A DNA stretch of 64,000 nt. Source: Pseudomonas protegens (GTDB taxonomy: Bacteria; Pseudomonadota; Gammaproteobacteria; Pseudomonadales; Pseudomonadaceae). Location of the stretch: positions 2,822,501 through 2,886,500 of the forward strand of contig NZ_CP031396.1 in assembly GCF_003363755.1 (NCBI RefSeq). Reading direction: 5' to 3'. A program made the translations under genes and the position numbers. Below are positions 55,301 to 60,241 of this stretch, in pieces (within the stretch, counting starts at the first letter, position 1; each line of letters begins with the position of its first letter). Below the pieces are notes generated by a model. It did not search any database. It saw only the letters and a list, made by a program, of their open reading frames with translations, and had not been told where the DNA came from.

Positions 55301-56126
55301 CGCCCAGGCCAGCGAACGTGTCGCCCTGGAGCACGAACTGCGACGAGCCATCGAACGCGGAGAGCTGTCTCTTTATTTCCAACCCAAAATCAGCCTCAGC
55401 AGCCACGAACTGGTGGGGGCCGAAGCGCTGATTCGCTGGCACCACCCCAACTTCGGCGACGTCCCCCCCGAGCATTTCATTCCATTGGCGGAAGAGAACG
55501 GCATGATCCTGCTGATCGGGGACTGGGTACTGGAACGGGCCTGCCAGCAACTCCATACCTGGAGTCAGCGCTATGAGAATTTCGGGCCACTGTCAGTGAA
55601 TCTGGCAGGTGCCCAGTTGCGCCAACCCAACCTGCTGGGCCGCATCGAACAACTGCTGCGCGACTATGACCTGCCGCCTGGGTTGCTGCAGTTGGAAATC
55701 ACCGAGAACTTCATCATGAGCCAGGCCGAAGAAGCCCTGGAGGTACTGCATCAGCTCAAACGCCTGGGAATGCAACTGGCCATCGACGACTTCGGCACCG
55801 GCTACTCGTCCTTGAGTTATCTCAAGCGCCTGCCTCTGGACTTTCTCAAGATCGACCAATCATTCGTCCGCGGCTTGCCGGACGACCCCCACGATGTGGC
55901 GATAGTCCGCGCCATCATCGCCCTGGGCCGCAGCATGCAATTCACGGTCATTGCCGAAGGTGTTGAAAACCAGGCCCAGCAGACCTTCCTCACTCTCGAA
56001 GGCTGCGAGCAGATCCAGGGCTACATCGTCAGCCTGCCCCTGGAAGCCGATGAGTTCTGCGCAACCTTCCTGCAGATCCGGGTTTCCGACTTTTCGGATA
56101 GCACAGCCGAGAAACCATCGTTATAA
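52383..56126 (+). CDS. rmcA: Multi-PAS GGDEF/EAL c-di-GMP phosphodiesterase, RmcA-like
   Basis: Inner-membrane c-di-GMP enzyme of 1247 aa. Order: signal peptide, periplasmic solute-binding family 3 domain (about 30-250), membrane helix (about 266-290), four PAS domains (about 310-795), GGDEF (motif RLGGDEF at about 884-890, preceded by an RxxD I-site), EAL (EALIRW from about 1014, with DDFGTGYSS). Length, layout and place beside rpoD match RmcA (PA0575), where PAS domains sense redox/phenazines and the EAL domain degrades c-di-GMP. The ATG at 52383 follows GAGACGG. Confidence 0.93.
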   Translation: MPRLSAMLLLALLTWTATAGALTLTDEERGWLKAHPQLRLGVDASWPPFEYRDEEGRYQGLAADYIQLIQERLSITLTPVEPASWTAVLEDAKQGKLDLLPGIMSTPERQSYMAFTRPYLDFPIVILAHAGGAQPRNLKDLYGLKVAVVENYAPHELLRTQHPDLNLVALPNISSALQALATDKVDAVVGDLASSVWSLRQLKLEGLYVSGETPYRYQLAMGVPRDSKILAGILDKVLADLSAEEISAIQQHWVGSVLDHRTFWSDVLMYGLPGLLLLVTVLAVVIRINRRLSSEISRRVALEQELRRSEYHYRSLVESLSAIAWEARVSDFTYSYVSPHAEALLGYPLSHWLIPGFWRNIIHPADLTRAQAFCDHEVQAGRDHSLDYRVITADGRCLWVRDIVSLIEHGHEPVMRGLMIDISETKHTEEALRLSEQKFASVFQQCPDILVIARLSDGCLLEVNKAFEEQIGLSAETVIGQTATELNIWGIPGVGPSLLQRLQAGSIRNLEMPFRRHNGQLFTGLISAEPFDLDTTPALVVVVRDISQLKETQQQLQTSEEKFAKAFHASPDGLLLTRQRDGLLIEVNEGFSRITGFNSAMSLDRSTLDLGIWVNLNERKQLLDLLQRDGFVRDFSCHIRRNDGQIRLCELSSRPLPIGGDDCMLTIARDITDRQLMQEKLQQAATVFESTAEGVMITDTQQRISAVNRAFSEITGYSESETLGHTPRLLASGLHDSAFYAAMWHQLTLEGHWQGEISNRRKNGELYPNWLTINAVRNKDRQITHFVAVFADISSLKHAQARLDYQAHHDPLTGLPNRTLFESRLLTALNSQEENGSQGAVLFLDLDRFKHINDSLGHPVGDLLLKGIAVRLKEQLRDIDTVARLGGDEFIILLPGLHQASDADHIATKLLNCFTAPFQAGEHEFFISASIGTSLYPKDGCDVATLIKNADAAMYRSKAKGRNRVERYTRDLTAQASERVALEHELRRAIERGELSLYFQPKISLSSHELVGAEALIRWHHPNFGDVPPEHFIPLAEENGMILLIGDWVLERACQQLHTWSQRYENFGPLSVNLAGAQLRQPNLLGRIEQLLRDYDLPPGLLQLEITENFIMSQAEEALEVLHQLKRLGMQLAIDDFGTGYSSLSYLKRLPLDFLKIDQSFVRGLPDDPHDVAIVRAIIALGRSMQFTVIAEGVENQAQQTFLTLEGCEQIQGYIVSLPLEADEFCATFLQIRVSDFSDSTAEKPSL

Positions 56127-56141
56127 TCCGCCGCCTACTGA

Positions 56142-56218
56142 GGGCCTATAGCTCAGTTGGTTAGAGCAGAGGACTCATAATCCTTTGGTCCACGGTTCAA
56201 GTCCGTGTGGGCCCACCA
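56142..56218 (+). tRNA. tRNA with anticodon CAU, probably tRNA-Ile2
   Basis: A complete 77-nt cloverleaf with encoded CCA: acceptor GGGCCTA pairs with TGGGCCC, D stem GCTC/GAGC, anticodon loop CTCATAA, T stem CACGG/CCGTG. Anticodon CAU fits Met or lysidine-modified Ile2. The C4-G69 and C5-G68 pairs are the determinants used by TilS in E. coli, which favours Ile2; automatic tools may call it Met. Its 3' half is the left attachment site of the element. Confidence 0.93.
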
Positions 56219-56219
56219 A
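56174..56219 (+). repeat. Left attachment site (attL)
   Basis: This 46-bp segment begins in the anticodon loop (CTCATAA) and ends one base past the CCA end. It is identical to 60023-60068. A tyrosine integrase using the anticodon-loop to 3'-end part of a tRNA would leave such a repeat. Confidence 0.88.
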
Positions 56220-56223
56220 CTCC

Positions 56224-56250
56224 AAAGCCGCGCACTGCGCGGCTTTCGTT
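56224..56250 (+). terminator. tRNA terminator on the element side
   Basis: A 10-bp stem AAAGCCGCGC/GCGCGGCTTT (56224-56233 with 56237-56246) with a 3-nt loop is followed by CGTTTTTC. It is nearly the same as the hairpin beyond attR. Confidence 0.85.
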
Positions 56251-56266
56251 TTTCTGGATGATTTAC

Positions 56267-56309
56267 TGTGGACATCTCACAAAACATCAACGTCCACATA
56301 TCGTCCACA
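56267..56309. promoter_or_regulatory. Left candidate integrase arm sites
   Basis: CGTCCACA occurs at 56291-56298 and 56302-56309, 11 bp apart, with a reversed TGTGGAC at 56267-56273. The same pair with the same spacing occurs near the right end, which suggests arm-type binding sites of the lost integrase. Confidence 0.55.
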
Positions 56310-56313
56310 GCTA

Positions 56314-56526
56314 CTAGACCCCTAGCGCTTCAGTAAGCTTATTCAACTCCGTCTTAGACAATTCGATGGCGCGATTGACACCATCCTTACCGATCTCGTG
56401 AACGAGCACCATGCCGCCACTTGAGAAGGTGTTGTGTTCATTCGTTGGGTAAATGCCCACGATGAATGCAGTGTTGACTATGAGTTCACGGCCTTTCTTG
56501 CTTTTGATCTTCACGAACTTAACCAT
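56314..56526 (-). CDS. Small protein of unknown function downstream of the integrase stump
   Basis: This 70-aa protein ([18 protein letters not shown] start) is predicted to be mostly beta strand with a short C-terminal helix. Its ATG overlaps the integrase stop by 8 nt and AAGGA lies upstream, so it was probably co-translated with the integrase. It lies between integrase and attL, where excision or accessory factors are often found. I do not recognise a family, and basic residues at the start are the only hint of nucleic-acid contact. Confidence 0.6.
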   Translation of the reverse strand: MVKFVKIKSKKGRELIVNTAFIVGIYPTNEHNTFSSGGMVLVHEIGKDGVNRAIELSKTELNKLTEALGV

Positions 56527-56797
56527 CGTTACCGCTTCCTTGTTGCGTGGTTGATAAAGGGTTCAAATGCACCACGTCCGCCAAGTGTCCTGGGCTGAAA
56601 TGGGCATATTTCTGGGTCATGGCCAGGGTGGCGTGGCCCAGAACGCGTTGTAGGGTCAGGATGTCACCACCATTCATCATGTAATGGCTTGCGAAGGTGT
56701 GACGTAGAACGTGGGTCAGTTGCCCTTCTGGAAGCTCCAGCCCAATATGATCTACCACTTCCCCAAACTTTGAATAGCTCGGTTTGAAAGGCAAAGC
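56519..56797 (-). pseudogene. Tyrosine integrase, 3' remnant
   Basis: About 90 codons of the catalytic C-terminus remain: [18 protein letters not shown] holds the His and second Arg, then [17 protein letters not shown] with the second His and nucleophile Tyr. Homology fades upstream of FKPSYSKF near 56797, where the opposite strand becomes phage tail sequence. The N-terminal arm-binding and core-binding domains and the first catalytic Arg are gone. Full integrases are about 350-400 aa. Confidence 0.85.
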
Positions 56798-57042
56798 AGC
56801 AACAGGGCGACGGCGAGGTGTTCGTGGGCAGTTGGGCCGATAGCTTCTTCGGCACCCGTGCACCGCTGCAGCTGCCCGTCGAGCTGTTCGACGGCTACCA
56901 GGGCAATCAGAGCGCCATGATCGCGGTTCTTCCAGGACTGCGCCCGGGCGCCACCTTCAACCAGGGCGAGCGGGTCACCAGCGTGACGCTCGCCGGCAAT
57001 CAGATGGCCATCAAATGGAAGACGCAATCCGTCGCAGCGTAG
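56788..57042 (+). pseudogene. Phage tail/structural protein, C-terminal fragment
   Basis: An open frame of about 84 codons from 56788 lacks any proper start; it reads [13 protein letters not shown], then a conserved-looking beta-rich end closing 28 nt inside the next gene. The overlap with the baseplate-V gene is typical of packed phage tail modules. The 5' part was lost at the junction with the integrase stump. The exact tail function is not recognised. Confidence 0.6.
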
Positions 57043-57986
57043 AGCGGCAGTTCCCCGAACTCACCGGTGGTTACCACCTGCCACGCTTAGGCCGTGTGGT
57101 CGCGGTACCGGATGCGCCGGCGGCGCCCGGGCTGTGCGACGACTTCAGGCCGCGCTATGGCGTGGACGTCCAGGTACTGCTGCCCGATGGCGAACCGGAC
57201 CCGGATCTGCCGATTCTGGCCGGCCTGCCGCTGCCGGCGCCCATGGGTGGCCAAGAGGCCGCCATGTTCGGCTTCCCCGAGGAAAACACCACGGTGGTGG
57301 TGTGCTTCGCCTACGGGCTGCCGCACAAGCCATTCATCCAGCAGATCCTGCCGCATGGCTTGAGCCTGCCCCGGGTGCCGAAAGGTGATCAGGTGTGGCA
57401 GCACAGCGAGGCCTGCCAGCAGCGCGTCGATGCCGACGGCAACTGGCTGCGCCAGACCGATGGAAAGATCCAGGACAAGGCGATCGAACGCGAGGTGGAA
57501 GCCCTGGACAATGCCGAGCGCTTCCAGAATCACACCAGGACGGTGGACGACCATTCAACCGAGTCAGTAGGAGGGATCAAGAAGATCGAGGCTATGGGCG
57601 CGCTCAAGCTGCTTTCCGGCGGGTCCGCCAGCCTGGCGGCCGTGGATGACCTGCACCAGGCAACCGGCCGCGACTTGAACCCGGTGGTGGGGCAGAAGCT
57701 CAACGCCACGGTGGGCGGCGACCTGCAGGAGCAGATCCACGGACTGCGCAAAAGCGTGAGCGGGATAAGTCAGCGCCTGCAGGCACCCAAGACGTGGCTC
57801 GGGTCGGAGTCGGTCAACGTGCTGCAGGTTATGTGCGATTTGCTGGACCTTGTGCAAGAAATGAACATGCAACTCGCTAAACATACACACGGGATAACAC
57901 CTCCTCCTGATACAGCGGAGATATTCACCAATATTGGATTAGTAGTAAAAACTCTGGCAAATAAGACTAAACCTGTAATTTTCTAA
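57015..57986 (+). CDS. Phage baseplate assembly protein V-like (spike) protein
   Basis: A 323-aa protein resembling the gpV/Gp5-type spike hub. The N-terminal OB-fold region (about residues 18-125) is followed by a coiled/Asp-Gln-rich middle and a C-terminal segment with the HTHG motif typical of spike tips (near residue 293). The frame is intact, but from about 57860 codons become AT-rich, unlike the first 280 codons. That suggests recombination with another phage. With no other tail genes it is an orphan. Confidence 0.75.
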   Translation: MEDAIRRSVERQFPELTGGYHLPRLGRVVAVPDAPAAPGLCDDFRPRYGVDVQVLLPDGEPDPDLPILAGLPLPAPMGGQEAAMFGFPEENTTVVVCFAYGLPHKPFIQQILPHGLSLPRVPKGDQVWQHSEACQQRVDADGNWLRQTDGKIQDKAIEREVEALDNAERFQNHTRTVDDHSTESVGGIKKIEAMGALKLLSGGSASLAAVDDLHQATGRDLNPVVGQKLNATVGGDLQEQIHGLRKSVSGISQRLQAPKTWLGSESVNVLQVMCDLLDLVQEMNMQLAKHTHGITPPPDTAEIFTNIGLVVKTLANKTKPVIF

Positions 57987-57994
57987 CATTAGAT

Positions 57995-59383
57995 TCAAGC
58001 TTTAACATACGTCACATTAAAAGCTCTGGCCTTCTCATCGACCACCTTGATTTTTCCTGCTTGCTTCATGCGTTGCAGGACTTTTTTCACCTTTTGCATA
58101 TCCTGCTCACCGCTTAACTGTCGGACTAATTTATTATTAATCACGCCATCAGGGTTATTCTCAAAATATGCTTCAATCACGTCATCAATGGATGCAAGCT
58201 TTTGGTGCTTGATCGTGACCAAAAAAGCATTGGCAACCTCTTTGAAGTCCGGCTCTACTAATCCAGCCTTCCTTAGTTCATTTTTTGCGGTATTCAACCC
58301 TTCTCCAATGTCGTGGTTTACCGGATTTGGCAGGTTGTGAATCATGCGTACAATATTAGGATTTCTCGAAAAACGATCATCATATAAATTTGCCACGGTC
58401 ATATAGCCTGGCAGACGCCCAGGACTTTGTATCTCTATGCGATTGTCAAAAATCCTAACGTGCACATCATCATTCAAGCTATAGTCGCGATGAAGAACAG
58501 CATTAACCAAAATCTCTTTCAGTGCTTCGGAAGGATATGAAAGCTTAACAACGTTTGTTCCATCCAGGAAGGAAGCACCATCGATATACTCAGCCACCTG
58601 CTTGATGGTTTTTAAAATAACAACCTCAATTGGCCCATTAATAGTTATAGGCATTTCTTGAAGCTGCTCTCTTTTATACTCCTCATCCGTGGTTCGAAGT
58701 CGATATACTTTTACAGCGCAGCGAGTTTGTAGTGTGGCTTGAGGCTCATCATCAAACAGCAGGACGCACCCAACATTCGGGTGCCTTACATCACCCACTT
58801 TAGTAAGCAGTCGTTGTTTCTTAAGGAATACTTCTGGTTTTAGATTAGAATTAACACGTCCCATGTAGTCACATAGCATCTCTCCCTCTGATATATCCTC
58901 CAGATCAACTTCTCGAAGTGCTTTATTCTCATAAAGCTCAGCTCCTTTGGAATATCCTAGCTGGGTTACTCTTTCTCCTTTTATCTTTGTTTTTTGGGCG
59001 TTAACGCGAATATAACAATCGCCATTAGCTGTGTAGTGAACTTTAGGGCTTTTAGGTATCGAAAAGTGTAATACCAGACCTTTTCCTTCAACACTCAGAA
59101 ACTCCCATGAAAGATTCTCTACTGCTGGAGTGGTTTGCTCTAAAAGAGTAACAATTATTGCATTTGCCTCTTCAGGCTCATTAAATCCAACAAGGCGCTC
59201 TCCCTTTTCGCCTTTATCTTCAATCCCTATATACAAGTCTCCGCCATCTGAGTTTGCAAACGCCACCAAGGTCTCTTGTAACTTAGCCGGAGCTATCCGC
59301 TTACTCTTGACATCGTTAAAGTGATCTTCATCTATCTGCAGCAAAGCATTTACTTGGTCGTTATTTATATTTACTACGTCCAT
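57995..59383 (-). CDS. AlbA_2 (Schlafen-type) and GHKL-type ATPase-like protein with winged helix; candidate defence cargo
   Basis: A 462-aa AT-rich gene. Order: AlbA_2/Schlafen-like domain (about 12-130) with VAFANSDGGDLYIGIED, a middle region, a HATPase_c_4-like segment (about 285-385) with EILVNAVLHRDYS, and a winged-helix end (about 395-462). COG2865-type proteins of this build are called regulators but also occur in defence islands. The ATG at 59383 has GAGG 6 nt upstream. A TGGCA/TGCCA palindrome at 59423-59435 could be an operator. It is convergent with the baseplate gene, 8 nt apart. Function is not established. Confidence 0.8.
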   Translation of the reverse strand: MDVVNINNDQVNALLQIDEDHFNDVKSKRIAPAKLQETLVAFANSDGGDLYIGIEDKGEKGERLVGFNEPEEANAIIVTLLEQTTPAVENLSWEFLSVEGKGLVLHFSIPKSPKVHYTANGDCYIRVNAQKTKIKGERVTQLGYSKGAELYENKALREVDLEDISEGEMLCDYMGRVNSNLKPEVFLKKQRLLTKVGDVRHPNVGCVLLFDDEPQATLQTRCAVKVYRLRTTDEEYKREQLQEMPITINGPIEVVILKTIKQVAEYIDGASFLDGTNVVKLSYPSEALKEILVNAVLHRDYSLNDDVHVRIFDNRIEIQSPGRLPGYMTVANLYDDRFSRNPNIVRMIHNLPNPVNHDIGEGLNTAKNELRKAGLVEPDFKEVANAFLVTIKHQKLASIDDVIEAYFENNPDGVINNKLVRQLSGEQDMQKVKKVLQRMKQAGKIKVVDEKARAFNVTYVKA

Positions 59384-59540
59384 TGTATACCTCACCTAAT
59401 CCAACACATATTTCTTCGAGCATGGCACGATGCCACGTAAATACACAAGAAGACTAAAGGACTGACATAGAAAATCGAGGGCTTATCAAAAAACTTAAAA
59501 AAAAGCACTTATCCCCCTCCCGTCGACGGGCTCTGCGTCC

Positions 59541-59690
59541 CTTTTTTGTACAAAGTCAGGAGGTGTTGCAAACCAAGCCCCCGCCCAGGCCCGCTGCGAG
59601 GTCTGTGGGGCGTTAGGCGATTGCAAAGGGTGCAACGCTTTGCAGAGAAATGTCATGCGCTTGCACGACACGCTGCGACGCCTCGGGTAA
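59541..59690 (+). pseudogene. Remnant of a small CxxC zinc-ribbon-like protein
   Basis: A frame ending at the TAA of 59688-59690 reads RCEVCGALGDCKGCNALQ and then a basic helix, with two CxxC pairs. No start codon is found in frame in the open stretch, so it is either a fragment or uses an undetected start. It lies in a GC-richer block between the AT-rich cargo gene and attR. Confidence 0.35.
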
Positions 59691-60022
59691 AGCCGCGATT
59701 CTGAGAGCCCCGACCGGCTTGGGCGAACACTTGAAAAACACGGGAATTACCCTGCTTTTAAAACCGGAGCGGCTCCAAAAACTGCTTAACTGGCCGAATG
59801 TATTGGAACGAAGCAAAAGCTACGAAAGCCAGGATGGCCGCAGCTTGTAGCCAACTACAGAGACGGCAGAGAGTTTCAAAGTGCTTCACTGTACTCCTGC
59901 AGTGGTAAACGTCCACATTACGTCCACACCTGCAGCGGAAAAGTGGCCCACATATCCCTAAATATCATTTGAAAACATAGTGATATCGGATAGCCCCAGA
60001 CATATCAGGCCGCATTTACGGG
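59691..60022. other. Right flank of the element without a recognised gene
   Basis: A 66-codon plus-strand frame (59650-59850) has no recognisable domain. The main feature is the pair of CGTCCACA motifs at 59910-59928. The last 20 bp before attR show no 5' half of the tRNA, so the right copy is not a gene. Confidence 0.5.
59909..59928. promoter_or_regulatory. Right candidate integrase arm sites
   Basis: CGTCCACA at 59910-59917 and 59921-59928 repeats the 11-bp spacing and orientation of the left pair at 56291-56309; the 20-bp units differ at only two positions. Confidence 0.55.
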
Positions 60023-60068
60023 CTCATAATCCTTTGGTCCACGGTTCAAGTCCGTGTGGGCCCACCAA
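60023..60068 (+). repeat. Right attachment site (attR)
   Basis: An exact 46-bp copy of 56174-56219. It lacks the tRNA 5' half and is followed by its own hairpin terminator, so it is probably the original chromosomal 3' end displaced by integration. Confidence 0.88.
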
Positions 60069-60072
60069 ATTG

Positions 60073-60098
60073 AAAGCCGCGTGATACGCGGCTTTTTT
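60073..60098 (+). terminator. Original tRNA terminator beyond attR
   Basis: A 10-bp stem (60073-60082 with 60086-60095) with a 3-nt loop and T6 at 60093-60098 lies 5 nt beyond attR, at the same distance as the hairpin beyond attL. Confidence 0.8.
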
Positions 60099-60193
60099 GT
60101 GCCCGCAGGTTTTACCTGGCTTCAGGACATGGCGCGCTTCGCGCAGTCTTTTCCAGGGTCACCCAAGACCGAGATACCTGGCGTGCGCTGATG

Positions 60194-60221
60194 AAAAAGC
60201 CGCGCTGGGCGCGGCTTTTTT
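60194..60221. terminator. Terminator of the PQQ dehydrogenase gene
   Basis: A 12-bp perfect stem (60194-60205 with 60209-60220) with a 3-nt loop and A5/T6 flanks lies 21 nt past the dehydrogenase stop. It can work in both directions. Confidence 0.85.
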
Positions 60222-60241
60222 AGAGTGCCGTGACGCGGTGG

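Larger units (their letters stand above)
56174..60068. mobile_element. Decayed tRNA-integrated phage-like element
   Basis: It is bounded by a 46-bp direct repeat of the tRNA 3' half (56174-56219 and 60023-60068). Inside are a small gene, an integrase stump, a broken tail gene, a baseplate-V gene, an AT-rich cargo gene and remnants. Replication, regulation, head, lysis and most tail genes are absent and the integrase lacks its N-terminal two thirds, so it cannot excise on its own. At about 3.9 kb it looks like the residue of a larger prophage. Confidence 0.85.

Noticed and set aside
60023..60068. A second tRNA gene
   Set aside because: Only the 3' half is present; the upstream 20 bp do not form the acceptor 5' strand or D arm, so it is an attachment-site copy.
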